This document shows, piece after piece, positions 24,238 to 33,148 of a stretch of DNA of 64,000 nt. A model generated the notes under the pieces. That model was not told the origin of the DNA, made no database searches, and saw only the letters and a program-made list of their open reading frames with translations. Source of the stretch: Streptomyces sp. T12 (GTDB lineage Bacteria; Actinomycetota; Actinomycetes; Streptomycetales; Streptomycetaceae); assembly GCF_028736035.1 (NCBI RefSeq), contig NZ_CP117866.1, positions 1,488,001-1,552,000 of the forward strand, in the 5' to 3' direction. A program made the translations under genes and the position numbers. How positions within the stretch are numbered: the stretch's first letter is position 1; each line of letters opens with the position of its first letter.

Positions 24238-24726
24238 TCAGCAGCCGCAGTTCTCCGCGTCCACGGGCACCGTCAGCGGGTCGGCCTCACGACGCTCGCG
24301 ACCCTGCCAGGTCTCGAACTCGAAGCCCTCGCGTGCCCAGTACTCGAAGCCGCCGAGCATCTCCTTGACCTGGTAGCCGAGTTCGGCGAGGGCGAGGGCG
24401 GCGCGGGTCGCGCCGTTGCAGCCGGGGCCCCAGCAGTACGTCACGACGGGCACGGACTTGTCGAGGAGCTGCGCGGCCTGCTCGGGGATGAGGGCGTGCG
24501 GGAGGTGGATCGCGCCGGGGATGTGGCCCTGGTCCCAGGACTCGGTGGAACGGGAGTCCAGCACCACGAATCCGGGGTCGCCGTCGGCCGCGAGCGCGGC
24601 GGCGACGTCGGACACGTCGGCGTGGAAGACGAGGCTCGCCCGGAAGTAGGCGGCGGCCTCGGCCGGTGCGGCGGGCGCGTCGCGCAGTACGGGGTTCACG
24701 GTGGTGGTGGTCGTGATGGCGGTCAT
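24238..24726 (-). CDS. Rhodanese-like sulfurtransferase
   Basis: A 162-residue single-domain rhodanese. The CDC25-type N-terminal motif is VVLDSRSTESWDQGHIPGAI and the active-site loop is YCWGPGCNGATRAALALAEL, with catalytic Cys near residue 101. It ends in CGC. It would transfer sulfane sulfur from thiosulfate or a persulfide to a thiol acceptor. The divergent AsnC-type gene 123 bp away is a common partner of this type of rhodanese and is probably its regulator. Confidence 0.88.
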   Translation of the reverse strand: MTAITTTTTVNPVLRDAPAAPAEAAAYFRASLVFHADVSDVAAALAADGDPGFVVLDSRSTESWDQGHIPGAIHLPHALIPEQAAQLLDKSVPVVTYCWGPGCNGATRAALALAELGYQVKEMLGGFEYWAREGFEFETWQGRERREADPLTVPVDAENCGC

Positions 24727-24778
24727 GATCTGGTCCCTCCCTGGCGGATCTCGATGATCAGAAATCTACGGCCGGTGA

Positions 24779-24793
24779 TCTTCTTCCTGAAGA
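24779..24793. promoter_or_regulatory. Dyad TCTTC-N5-GAAGA between rhodanese and AsnC genes
   Basis: A 15-bp inverted repeat with 5-bp arms and a 5-nt AT-containing spacer lies midway in the divergent region. This is the size and form of Lrp/AsnC sites, so it is a candidate operator of the adjacent regulator. Confidence 0.35.
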
Positions 24794-24849
24794 GCCGTTC
24801 CACGGTGTGGGCCTTGATCTGCCGGGGATTCCCCTGCTATTCCTCGGAC

Positions 24850-25296
24850 ATGACCGCGTATTCCCCGGACGCCACTGACTGGCGCATCCTCGATGTCCTC
24901 CAGCGCGAAGGGCGCGCCAGCTTCGCCGAGTTGGCCCGTGCCGTCTCCATGTCCGCGAGCGCGGTCACGGAACGGGTGCGGCGGCTGGAGGAGGCCGGCG
25001 TCATCCAGGGGTACGCAGCGGTCGTCGACCCCGAGGCGCTGGGCATGCCGATCCTGGCCTTCGTGCGTCTTCGGTATCCGAACGGCAACTACAAGCCGTT
25101 TCACGACCTGGTCGCCGCGACGCCGGAGATCCTGGAGGCGCACCACGTGACGGGCGACGACTGCTTCGTCATCAAGGTCGCCGCGCGGTCGATGCGGCAC
25201 TTGGAGGAGGTGTCCGGCAAGATCGGCACGCTGGGCTCGGTGACGACGAGCGTCGTCTACTCATCCCCGCTGCCCCGCCGCCCGCTGGGCCACTGA
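24850..25296 (+). CDS. Lrp/AsnC-family transcriptional regulator
   Basis: A 148-residue regulator with helix-turn-helix (DWRILDVLQREGRASFAELA and MSASAVTERVRRLEEAGVI) and a RAM domain (AHHVTGDDCFVIKVAARSM). It is divergent from the rhodanese gene, so it likely controls sulfurtransferase expression in response to a small ligand such as a sulfur amino acid. ATG 24850 is chosen because residues upstream in the long open frame have no homology. Its stop is 20 nt from the convergent sbcC stop. Confidence 0.88.
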   Translation: MTAYSPDATDWRILDVLQREGRASFAELARAVSMSASAVTERVRRLEEAGVIQGYAAVVDPEALGMPILAFVRLRYPNGNYKPFHDLVAATPEILEAHHVTGDDCFVIKVAARSMRHLEEVSGKIGTLGSVTTSVVYSSPLPRRPLGH

Positions 25297-25316
25297 CGTC
25301 GCCCGACGTCCCCCGC

Positions 25317-28300
25317 TCAGTGGCCCCGCTGCCGCAGCGCCGACCCCGATCTCCCCTTCACGACCTCCAGCTGGGCATGGATCCGCCGCCGCAGATCGGC
25401 GACATGGCTGACGATCCCGACGCTGCGGTCGCGCTCACGCAGGGAGTCGAGGACGTCGAGCACCTCGTCGAGGGTCTGGTCGTCGAGGCTGCCGAAGCCC
25501 TCGTCGATGAAGAGGGTGTCGAGGCGGACCCCGCCGGCCTCGTCGGTGACGACGTCCGCGAGGCCGAGGGCGAGGGCGAGGGAGGCGAAGAACGTCTCGC
25601 CGCCCGACAGCGTCGCCGTGTCCCGCTCGCGCCCGGTCCAGGCGTCGACGACGTGCAGCCCCAGCCCGCTGCGGCCGCGGCCGGCCCGGTCGTCGGAGTG
25701 GACGAGGGTGTAGCGGCCCGACGACATGCGCTGCAGCCGTGCGGTCGCGGCGGCGGCGACCTGTTCGAGGCGGGCCGCCAGCACGTACGACTCCAGGCGC
25801 ATCTTGCGTTCGTTGTCCGCCGAGGTGCCGGCCGTCAGAGCGGCGAGGCGGGCCACGCGGTCGTACTGCTCGCGCAGCGGGGCGAGTTGGCGTACGGCGG
25901 TGGCCGCGCGGGCGGACAGCCGGTCGAGCTCGGTGCAGCGGCGGGCGGCCGCGTCGCGCGCGGAGGCGGCGTCGCGGACGCGCTGTGCCGCGGCGGCAGC
26001 GGCACGCTCCGCGGAACCGAGGTCGGCGGGCGGCTGCCGGCCGGCGGCCGCGGTGTCGGTCTCGGCGAGGACGGCGCGTACGGCTGCCTCCTCGGACTGC
26101 CAGGCGTCCAGCCGTCGTTGGAGCTCGCGGTGGGCGGCGTCGTCGAGGAGCGCGGCGGCCGCGGCCTGCGGGGTGTCGAAGCCCGCGCGGAAGGCGGCGT
26201 CGGCCAGGCGGGCGTCGGCGTCCTTGAGCCGCTGGGCGGTGTCCTCGGCGGCGCGCGCGGTGTCGGCGGCGTCGGTGAGCAGCGCGACCTGCCGCTCCAG
26301 CTGCGCGGCCCGCGCGGCCACGCTGGCGGCGGCGCCACGGGCCTGTGCCAACTCCGCTTCCAGGGCGCCCTTCTCGCGGTCCAGCCGCTCGCGGTGGCCG
26401 ACCCGGGCGGCGGCTCGGACGGCCGCCTGCTGCTGAGCGGAGGTGCGCTGCTCGTGCTCCGCCTCGGCCCGTCGCAGCTCCTCGTGGCCGGAGTGCAGCG
26501 TGGAGGCGTCCCTGCGGGCCTGCGTGAACAGCCGCTCCAACTTGTCGGCGGCTTCCGCGAGTTGGCTGGTCGGCAGGTCGCCGGCCTCGGCGCTCGCGGC
26601 GGCCAGGGCTTCCCGTACGACGCCCAGGCGCCGTTCGTGCTCGGCGTGCCGTTCCTCGGCCCGCTGGTATGCGGCCAGCGCCCGCTCCTCGGCTTCCCGG
26701 TCGACGTGTCCAGCGTCCTTGCGGGCGGGTGCGGGGTGGTCGGTGGCGCCGCAGACAGCGCAGGGTTCGCCGTCCTCGAGCTGTGCGGCGAGTTCGGCGG
26801 CGATGCCGTTGAGGCGCTGTTCCTTGACGTCCAGCCAGTGCGCCTTGGCCTTCAGCGCCGACTCCTGGGCGTCGGAAGCCTGTCGGGCGGCCGTTTCCGT
26901 GTCGCCGGCCAGCTGGTCGCGCATCCGAGCGGCGGCGAGCCGCTGCCGGGCGGGCTCGCGCTGCACGGCCAGCTGGTCGGCGCGGCTCGCGGACTCCTGT
27001 GCGGACTCGATACGGGCCTGCAGTGCGGCCCGGGCCTCCTCCCACCCGGCGAGCCAGGCCTCCGCCTCCAGCCGGACGTCGTCGTCCGCCCGCTCCTGGC
27101 CATCCAGATCCGCGCGCTCCGCGACGAGTTCGGCCAACCGCTGCTCGCCGCGACGGGCCGACTCCAGCCCGCCCAGCTCCTCGGCGACCCGACGCGCGGC
27201 GGCGGCGAGCCCCGCGGCACCGGCGTCGGCGAAGTCGTCCGGCGTCCGGGCAGACGCGTGCGCCCCAAGGGCCTCGCCGTGCCCGTCGACAGAGACGTCC
27301 TCCGGCCGGAAAACCATGTGCCCGGCTCCGGGGCGGCCGCCAGGTCCGTCCCCCGTGCCACGATCCGCCCCCACACCCGCGCCTCCCTCACCGAAGGCAC
27401 CTCGCAGCAGCGCACGCGCGCGTGCCTCTGCCACGGCCGCCCGCCGGTGTTCGGCGTCGGTGGCCTCCCGCAGCTCCAGCGCCGGTGCCACGGCCTCGGC
27501 CTTGCGGGCCCGCTCCATGCTTGCCTGCGCCTCCCGGTGCGCGTCGGCCCTCTCCTGAAGCAGCCGGGCCCGCTCCCGCGCCTCGGCGAACCGCCGCTGC
27601 AGCCGGGCCACTTCGCGTACGCCGGCCAGGGCGTGGTCGGCGGCCGCCTGGGCGGACTCGGCGGCCAGGAGGCGGCAGTGGGCGACGGTCAGCTGCTCGC
27701 GGGCGATGCTGCGGGCGATGGCGGCGGCACCGAGGATGGCGTCGGCCAGGCCCGGCTCGCCCGGTGCCAGGTCGGGCAACCGCATGGCGTCACCCGCCGC
27801 CTGCTGCATGCGATGGGCGTCGGCCAGCAGCGCGGCGTCGCCGTCGCGCACCTGGGTCTCGGCCGACCGTCGGCGCTCGGCGAGGCGCTTCTCGACCTCG
27901 GCGAAGCGGTGGGTGTCGAAGAGGCGGCCCAGCAGCTTGCCGCGGGCCTCGGCGTCGGCGCGCAGGAAGCGGGCGAAGTCGCCCTGGGGCAGCAGCACGA
28001 CCTGGCAGAACTGCTCGCGGCTCATGCCGAGCAGCTGGGTGACCTCCTCGCCGATCTCCTGGTGCGAGCGGCTGAGGTCCTTCCAGGTCCCGGCCTGCGC
28101 GTCGTACTCGCGCAGCCAGCTCTGCGCCTTGTCGAGCGTCGTGCCGGTGCCGCGCTTCTTGGGGCGCTCCCAGGGCGGTTGCCGGGTGATCTCCAACCGG
28201 CGTCCGGCGACGGTGAGTTCGAGGCGGACTTCCGTGCGGGCGCCGACCGCGGCGTGGTCGCTGCGCAGGTTCATGCCACCCTGGCCGCTCTGCCGGGCGC

Positions 28301-28472
28301 CCGGCACGGAGCCGTAGAGCGCGTAGCAGACGGCGTCCAGGACGGAGGTCTTCCCGGCGCCGGTCGGTCCGTGCAGCAGGAAGAGCCCGGCCGTCGACAG
28401 CGCGTCGAAGTCGACGCTCTGGGAGCCACCGAAGGGCCCGAACGCCGTCACGTCGAGGCGGTGGAGCCTCAT
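25317..28472 (-). CDS. sbcC: Exonuclease SbcC (SMC-like ATPase)
   Basis: A 1051-residue Rad50-like ATPase that with SbcD forms an ATP-dependent nuclease trimming hairpins and DNA ends. The N-terminal Walker A is HGPTGAGKTS near residue 37, followed by long alanine/arginine-rich coiled coils, a central zinc hook CAVC near residue 480, the signature LSGGETFFASLALALGLADV near residue 955 and Walker B LFIDEGFGSLD. Start ATG 28472 gives the standard MRLHRLDVTAFGPF and overlaps the sbcD stop by ATGA. An upstream extension of the frame is antisense-type sequence within sbcD. Confidence 0.95.
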   Translation of the reverse strand: MRLHRLDVTAFGPFGGSQSVDFDALSTAGLFLLHGPTGAGKTSVLDAVCYALYGSVPGARQSGQGGMNLRSDHAAVGARTEVRLELTVAGRRLEITRQPPWERPKKRGTGTTLDKAQSWLREYDAQAGTWKDLSRSHQEIGEEVTQLLGMSREQFCQVVLLPQGDFARFLRADAEARGKLLGRLFDTHRFAEVEKRLAERRRSAETQVRDGDAALLADAHRMQQAAGDAMRLPDLAPGEPGLADAILGAAAIARSIAREQLTVAHCRLLAAESAQAAADHALAGVREVARLQRRFAEARERARLLQERADAHREAQASMERARKAEAVAPALELREATDAEHRRAAVAEARARALLRGAFGEGGAGVGADRGTGDGPGGRPGAGHMVFRPEDVSVDGHGEALGAHASARTPDDFADAGAAGLAAAARRVAEELGGLESARRGEQRLAELVAERADLDGQERADDDVRLEAEAWLAGWEEARAALQARIESAQESASRADQLAVQREPARQRLAAARMRDQLAGDTETAARQASDAQESALKAKAHWLDVKEQRLNGIAAELAAQLEDGEPCAVCGATDHPAPARKDAGHVDREAEERALAAYQRAEERHAEHERRLGVVREALAAASAEAGDLPTSQLAEAADKLERLFTQARRDASTLHSGHEELRRAEAEHEQRTSAQQQAAVRAAARVGHRERLDREKGALEAELAQARGAAASVAARAAQLERQVALLTDAADTARAAEDTAQRLKDADARLADAAFRAGFDTPQAAAAALLDDAAHRELQRRLDAWQSEEAAVRAVLAETDTAAAGRQPPADLGSAERAAAAAAQRVRDAASARDAAARRCTELDRLSARAATAVRQLAPLREQYDRVARLAALTAGTSADNERKMRLESYVLAARLEQVAAAATARLQRMSSGRYTLVHSDDRAGRGRSGLGLHVVDAWTGRERDTATLSGGETFFASLALALGLADVVTDEAGGVRLDTLFIDEGFGSLDDQTLDEVLDVLDSLRERDRSVGIVSHVADLRRRIHAQLEVVKGRSGSALRQRGH

Positions 28473-29632
28473 CGCGCCACCTCCCGCACGGCCTCGTCGG
28501 CCCGCACCGCGTCGAAGGCGTCCCGCAGCACGCCCTGTTCGCGCTCGTCGGGCCCGGCGCCCCGCACATGCGCCACGAAGTCCTCCGCGATCTCCTGGTC
28601 GCTCCGGTCCGCGAGCCGCTTCGCATAGGACACGTCGGGATCGTCCGGCGCCCGCTCGGGGGCGAAGACCAGGATGAGCGTGTGCGGGAAGCGCTCGGCG
28701 AGACGGGCCATGGGGTCCGCCGGGCGCACGGCGTCCGTGAGCGTCGCCTCGACCCACGCCTCCTCGTGCCGCGCGAGCCCGGGATCGGCGAGCAGTTCCT
28801 CCAACGTCCCCCGGATCCGGGCCAGCGCACGCGGCACCGGGCACTCGACGCGCTCAGCGGCGACCGCGCCGTCGGCGTCCAGGTCGACGAGCCACATGCT
28901 CTTGCGGTGGTCGGCCTCCGAGAAGGAGTACGGCAGCGGCGAGCCCGAGTAGCGGACGCGCTCGGTGATGGTCTGGCTGCCGTGCAGATGGCCCAGTGCC
29001 GCGTAGTCCACGCCGTCGAAGACCCCGGCAGGTACCGCGGCCACCCCGCCCACGGTGATGTCCCGCTCGCTGTCGCTGGCCTCGCCCCCGGTGACGAAGG
29101 CGTGCGCGAGGACGACCGACCGCGTGCCACGCGCACGTGCGGCGAGGTCGGCCCGTACCCGGTCCATAGCGGCGGCGAGCACGGCCTCGTGCCCGGGCTT
29201 GTCGACGCCGAACTCGTCCTTCACCAGGGCGGGTTCGAGATAGGGCAGGCCGTAGAAGGCCACGTCGCCGAAGTCGTCCCGAAGCACGACCGGTGTGCCG
29301 CACGCCGCGGGCTCGGTCCGCAGATGGATGCCGGCCCGCCCGATCAGCCCCGCGCCCACACCGAGCCGGCGCGCCGAGTCGTGGTTCCCGGAGATCATCA
29401 CCGTCGGCACACCGAGGTCGGCGAGCCGGTGCAGGGCATCGTCGAACAGCTCGACCGCGGCGAGCGGCGGCACCGCCCGGTCGTACACGTCTCCCGAGAC
29501 GACCACCGCGTCCACGCCGCGCTCGCGCACGGTCGTGACGAGATGGCCGATGAACTCGGCCTGGGCCCCGAGCATGTTCACCCGGTGGAACGCCCGGCCG
29601 AGATGCCAGTCGGAGGTGTGCAGAATTCTCAT
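28469..29632 (-). CDS. sbcD: Exonuclease SbcD (Mre11-like nuclease)
   Basis: A 387-residue metallophosphoesterase nuclease, partner of SbcC. All motifs are present: HTSDWHLGR at residue 5, VSGDVYDR near 50, ISGNHDS near 83, VLAHAF near 175 and LGHLHGSQ near 213. ATG 29632 is the canonical MRILHTSDWHLG start. It is first gene of the sbcDC operon with a 4-nt overlap. Upstream, AACCAGCAC occurs twice 10 bp apart near 29680, and no LexA box was found. Confidence 0.95.
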   Translation of the reverse strand: MRILHTSDWHLGRAFHRVNMLGAQAEFIGHLVTTVRERGVDAVVVSGDVYDRAVPPLAAVELFDDALHRLADLGVPTVMISGNHDSARRLGVGAGLIGRAGIHLRTEPAACGTPVVLRDDFGDVAFYGLPYLEPALVKDEFGVDKPGHEAVLAAAMDRVRADLAARARGTRSVVLAHAFVTGGEASDSERDITVGGVAAVPAGVFDGVDYAALGHLHGSQTITERVRYSGSPLPYSFSEADHRKSMWLVDLDADGAVAAERVECPVPRALARIRGTLEELLADPGLARHEEAWVEATLTDAVRPADPMARLAERFPHTLILVFAPERAPDDPDVSYAKRLADRSDQEIAEDFVAHVRGAGPDEREQGVLRDAFDAVRADEAVREVAR

Positions 29633-29856
29633 GAAATCGCTCTGAACCGCACGTTTGCCCCTACTGCACCTCTGAAACCAGCACGAACCAGCACAGGGCT
29701 CGCCGTCAACACCCGCCACGCTAACGCATGCCGCACTCAGGGCGTCTTGCGCGCCGCAACATTGTCATGGACGGACCGGCGCGATCGACGTATCGTGCCT
29801 CGGCCGCACGCTGTTCCGCGGACCGTTTCCTTTCTCGTCCGTGGGGGCCCATCGCC

Positions 29857-30582
29857 ATGTCCGCATCCAGTGATCCACGTCCAGGTCCCCTGCTGCCCGC
29901 AGGTGCGCCCGTGTCGTCTCTCGGTCTCCTGGTCGCAGCCGTCGCAGGGCTCGCTCTGATTGCCCTGTGTGACCTGTTCAGCCTGTTCGCCGGTTTTCGG
30001 CTCCGGGCGGCGATCGACGGAGACGGGGGCTTCGTCACGGCTGCGCAGCAGGAACTGGAAGCCGCTTCCTCGCTGTACGAGACGGCCGGGCGGTACCAGG
30101 TCATCGTGTACTTGCCCGCCGCGATCGTGTTCGTCGTCTGGTTTTTCCGTATGCGCCGCAACACCGGGCTTCTGGCGCCGGACCAGTTCGGCCGGGGCCC
30201 CGGTTGGGCCATTGGAGCCTGGCTCATTCCGCTGGTGAACCTCTGGATGCCGTACCGCATCGCCCTCGACATGTGGGGGGCCGCTACTCCCCTACCAGCC
30301 GAGGGCGAGCGGTACCGGGCGCGGACCTGGCCGGTGAACCTGTGGTGGGCTCTGTTCGTCTTCAGCGTCCTGTTCAATCGGTACGCCGGGACGAAATACA
30401 AGGACGCCGAGACGTTGACGGAGATCAGGGACGGGGTGGTGCAGTACATGGCCGCCGACGTGGTGCACATCGTCGCCGCCGCTGCCGCCGTGTACTTCGC
30501 CGTCCGGCTGACCGCCATGCAGCGGCTCAAGGCGGTTGAGGGGCCGTACCTGTCTGTGGTCGTCAAGGGCGCGTCGGCCTGA
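29857..30582 (+). CDS. DUF4328 family membrane protein
   Basis: A 241-residue protein with about five transmembrane helices: near residues 20-48, 82-102, 118-142, 168-186 and 205-228. The family motif WAIGAWLIPLVNLWMPYRIA is near residue 115. The role of DUF4328 proteins is not known. ATG 29857 is chosen as homologues begin close to the first helix; ATG 29767 is an alternative. It is divergent from sbcD and overlaps a small opposite-strand ORF by 20 nt. Confidence 0.8.
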   Translation: MSASSDPRPGPLLPAGAPVSSLGLLVAAVAGLALIALCDLFSLFAGFRLRAAIDGDGGFVTAAQQELEAASSLYETAGRYQVIVYLPAAIVFVVWFFRMRRNTGLLAPDQFGRGPGWAIGAWLIPLVNLWMPYRIALDMWGAATPLPAEGERYRARTWPVNLWWALFVFSVLFNRYAGTKYKDAETLTEIRDGVVQYMAADVVHIVAAAAAVYFAVRLTAMQRLKAVEGPYLSVVVKGASA

Positions 30583-30733
30583 GGCATCGACAGGGTCCAC
30601 CTCGGGCCGGAACGGGCCGCGTGCCGCTGCGGTAGGTGGAGATGCCCAGGGCCAGCAGCCAGTAACTGAGGATCGCCCCCATCAGGGCGATGCCCGCGAC
30701 GCCGGTCAGGCGCCGCGCGAAGGTTTCCGTCAT
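30563..30733 (-). CDS. Small membrane protein (56 aa), tentative
   Basis: A short ORF: MTETFARRLTGVAGIALMG starts a single hydrophobic helix (residues 9-32) followed by a basic, proline-rich tail. GGGGGA lies 6 nt before the ATG, a good ribosome site. It ends inside the 3' end of the DUF4328 gene. I do not recognise a family. The hydrophobic helix and ribosome site favour a real gene, the length keeps confidence low. Confidence 0.42.
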   Translation of the reverse strand: MTETFARRLTGVAGIALMGAILSYWLLALGISTYRSGTRPVPARGGPCRCLRPTRP

Positions 30734-30842
30734 GGGTGTCCCCCGGGTTGGTGCGTGTGGTGGATGCGCGTCGGTTCGTTTACCGACGGTGTGAATCCTG
30801 CCGCTCGCGGTGGTCGTCGTCGCTGGGCCTGAACACCGAAAG

Positions 30843-30866
30843 AGGGGTGGTCCCGACACCACCCCT
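30843..30866 (-). terminator. Hairpin terminator of the small sigma-factor operon
   Basis: AGGGGTGGT and ACCACCCCT form a perfect 9-bp stem with a 6-nt loop, 80 nt beyond the last stop of the operon at 30947. On the minus strand it is followed by CTTTC, a short T-rich tail. Confidence 0.6.
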
Positions 30867-30946
30867 TGAGGGCACGCCGTACTGCATCGCCTGAGCAGGT
30901 GGATCAGCGCACACACATCGGTGGAATGCAGCCCGGCTCGTGCTGT

Positions 30947-31456
30947 TCAGCGCTCCTCGTCGGGGATTCGTCCCTCGTCGAGGTCCGCCATGAACCGCTC
31001 CAGACGCCTTGCCGCGTCGGCGAGATCGTGCTTGGCCGCTGCCGTGATGACCAGCAGCTTGCGGGTCAGCGCCATCCGTACGCCCTCCGGGACTTGCAGT
31101 GCGCGCACCCTTGCGTGTGCTTCCTTCAGCGGGACCGCGACCGCCGCGTAGAGCTGGAGTTGGCCGTCTGGTTCCACCTCAGGAGACAGGGGACCGACGC
31201 CCTTCTCAGTGCCGCCGATACGCACGCGCCTCTGTCCGACGGCAGTGTGCCGGTGCGCCCGCGTCACCGCTTCTTCTGCTCCGGATTCCGATGAGGACGG
31301 GGCCGAGTGCTGGTTCAGCCACTTGGAGAATCGCGCCAGGCCGGCCTCTGGGTCGAACGCCTCTTCCGCCTGCCGGTCCGCCTCGTGGGACAGTGCACCG
31401 TAGATGCCGCGGAGCACAGACTCCGTCCTGTCGTCCGTACGATCCTCGTCCGTCAT
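30947..31456 (-). CDS. Hypothetical protein downstream of sigma factor
   Basis: A 169-residue acidic and charged soluble protein with no recognised domain. The N-terminus MTDEDRTDDRTES is highly acidic, the middle has a short hydrophobic stretch LQLYAAVAVPL, and the C-terminus is helical (LLVITAAAKHDLADAARRLE). Its start overlaps the sigma gene stop by ATGA, so it is translationally coupled. By position it could modulate the sigma factor, but it has no membrane helix or HxxxCxxC zinc motif of standard anti-sigma factors. Confidence 0.7.
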   Translation of the reverse strand: MTDEDRTDDRTESVLRGIYGALSHEADRQAEEAFDPEAGLARFSKWLNQHSAPSSSESGAEEAVTRAHRHTAVGQRRVRIGGTEKGVGPLSPEVEPDGQLQLYAAVAVPLKEAHARVRALQVPEGVRMALTRKLLVITAAAKHDLADAARRLERFMADLDEGRIPDEER

Positions 31457-32040
31457 GACTGTGAGCCTCCCTTCTGCGGCTTGTCCAGGTCGAACGGCAG
31501 GTATGGGCCCACCTCGTCGATCAGCGTGCGGCGCGCGGTGGACAGGTGGGCGCTGACGGTCTTTTCCGTCATACCCAGGATGCTTGAGATTTCGCGGTAG
31601 GTGTACCCGCATCGCCACCGCAGGAGCGCGGCCGCGTGCTGTCGGGGAGGCATTCGCTCGATCACCTTCCAGCAGTGCTCCAACGCCGCCTCGGTAAGTG
31701 CGAGATGGCAGGTGTCCTGTGGAGACGCCTGGTAGAGCCGGTCCCATACCTCGGCCTGGTATCGCCGGGCCCGTTCGTTTCTACGGAAATAGTCGATGGC
31801 GATGTTCGACGCAGCACCGAACAGCCACCCTGCAAGGGATTCGGCTCCCAAGCGGCGTAACCGACCCCAATTTCCAGCGGCGGCCCGGAAGGTGTCCTGT
31901 ACAACATCCTCGGTGGTCTGCTTGTCCCGCTTGGTGAGCAGGAAGACGTGGCCGAACAGCCGCTGGGCGTGATCGCGGTGGCAACGTTCGAGCTCCGCAC
32001 ACCATTCGCGGGGAATCGGCTGCGGAGGCGGTTCCGTCAC
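31453..32040 (-). CDS. RNA polymerase sigma factor, ECF-like
   Basis: A 195-residue sigma factor with region 2 near residues 20-80 (TTEDVVQDTFRAAAGNWGR and ESLAGWLFGAASNIAIDYFR) and region 4 near 125-180 (MPPRQHAAALLRWRCGYTYR then EKTVSAHLSTARRTL). It carries an in-frame TTA leucine codon at 31858-31860, so it is a likely bldA-dependent gene. GTG start at 32040 overlaps the stop of the upstream small membrane-protein gene (GTGA), and its own stop overlaps the next gene (ATGA), giving a tightly coupled three-gene operon. Confidence 0.85.
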   Translation of the reverse strand: MTEPPPQPIPREWCAELERCHRDHAQRLFGHVFLLTKRDKQTTEDVVQDTFRAAAGNWGRLRRLGAESLAGWLFGAASNIAIDYFRRNERARRYQAEVWDRLYQASPQDTCHLALTEAALEHCWKVIERMPPRQHAAALLRWRCGYTYREISSILGMTEKTVSAHLSTARRTLIDEVGPYLPFDLDKPQKGGSQS

Positions 32041-32354
32041 CCCGCACCCCCGGGCCACTGAGTGCCGTGCTCGTCCCTGTCGTGGCGGGCAGGGAGCGGA
32101 TCGGGGTGTGAACTGCTTCCGACTCTCACCCACAGTTCCGGACAGCCTGGGCCTCGTCCCTGCACCACGATGCTGTCGGTGGGGGCCGTACGGAACACGG
32201 CCACCAAGGTCTTGCGCCGGGACCGCTCCGCACACAGGTGATAGATCATCACAGCGACTCCCATCACCCCCAGTGAGACCAGAAACGGCCAGCTCCCGTG
32301 ACCTGATACCACCATCACCCCGGCCGCCGGCACAGCAGCCTTGCTCATTCTCAT
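32037..32354 (-). CDS. Small membrane protein upstream of sigma factor
   Basis: A 105-residue protein with hydrophobic stretches near residues 5-15 and 20-38 (FLVSLGVMGVAVMIYHLCAE) and a soluble arginine-rich C-terminal half. It overlaps the sigma gene start by GTGA. ATG 32354 (MRMSKAAV) is chosen; ATG 32396 (MTSKGFSL) would add 14 residues. Position and topology would suit a membrane sensor or tether for the sigma factor, but no family is recognised. Confidence 0.62.
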   Translation of the reverse strand: MRMSKAAVPAAGVMVVSGHGSWPFLVSLGVMGVAVMIYHLCAERSRRKTLVAVFRTAPTDSIVVQGRGPGCPELWVRVGSSSHPDPLPARHDRDEHGTQWPGGAG

Positions 32355-32474
32355 GCCACCAGGTCGCGCCGGGAGGGAAAAACCCTTAGACGTCATCTCA
32401 CGTGTGCGGTCTCGACTCCCTTACGGGCGATGCGGTGCCGGACTCATCGGTGTGCTGCCGCGGTGCCGTCCCCC

Positions 32475-33101
32475 TCAAGCGTCCCCGTACGCCTCTTCCC
32501 CGAGCTCGAACCCCGCCGTCCCCGCCGTCGCATCCGCGAGCCACGCCCGGAACGCCTCCACATCGGCGTCCGGCAGACCGATCTCGATCGTGACCGCCTC
32601 TCCGTACTGCACGTCCCGTACCTCGCGCCCGGTCGACCTCAGGTCGTTCTGCACCTTGCCCGCGCGCTGGTGGTCGACGGTCACCGTGGCCAGCCGGAAG
32701 CGGCGCCGCGTGAGGGTGCCGAGGGTGTCCAGCGCCTCGCCGACCGCTCCGCCGTACGCCCGGATCAGCCCGCCGGCACCGAGCTTGACGCCGCCGTAGT
32801 AGCGGGTGACGACGGCGACGACGTACCGCATGTCGCGGCGCAGCAGCATCTGGAGCATGGGGACGCCGGCCGTGCCGCCCGGTTCGCCGTCGTCGCTCGC
32901 CTTCTGGATCGCGGCGTCGGCGCCGATGACGTAGGCCCAGCAGTTGTGGGTGGCGGCGGCGTGCTCCTTGCGGATGGCGGCGAGGAAGTCCTGGGCCTCC
33001 TGTTCGGTGGCCGCCGGGGCGAGCGCACAGATGAAGCGTGAGCGGTTGACCTCGGTCTCGTGCACGCCCGCGTGGGCGACTGTGCGGTATTCGTCCTGCA
33101 T
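32475..33101 (-). CDS. YigZ/IMPACT family protein
   Basis: A 208-residue IMPACT-family protein. The hallmark RYYGGVKLGAGGLIRAYGGA is near residue 100, preceded by SDDGEPGGTAGVPML, and a C-terminal ferredoxin-like domain (DUF1949) follows from about residue 140. Bacterial YigZ is implicated in translation control; the biochemical role is unsettled. It is full length for the family. The gene stands alone between the sigma operon and the SixA gene, all on the minus strand. Confidence 0.92.
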   Translation of the reverse strand: MQDEYRTVAHAGVHETEVNRSRFICALAPAATEQEAQDFLAAIRKEHAAATHNCWAYVIGADAAIQKASDDGEPGGTAGVPMLQMLLRRDMRYVVAVVTRYYGGVKLGAGGLIRAYGGAVGEALDTLGTLTRRRFRLATVTVDHQRAGKVQNDLRSTGREVRDVQYGEAVTIEIGLPDADVEAFRAWLADATAGTAGFELGEEAYGDA

Positions 33102-33148
33102 CCGGCCAGCCTATGCGCAGCGCCCGCGGCCGCCCGCGCGGGAGGCGC

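Noticed and set aside
25320..28628. Plus-strand open frame of 1102 codons across sbcC and sbcD
   Set aside because: It is the antisense shadow of sbcDC; the minus-strand proteins have complete family motifs and this frame has none.
29640..29730. LexA box before sbcD
   Set aside because: Only a direct repeat AACCAGCAC is present; the GAAC-N4-GTTC pattern is absent.
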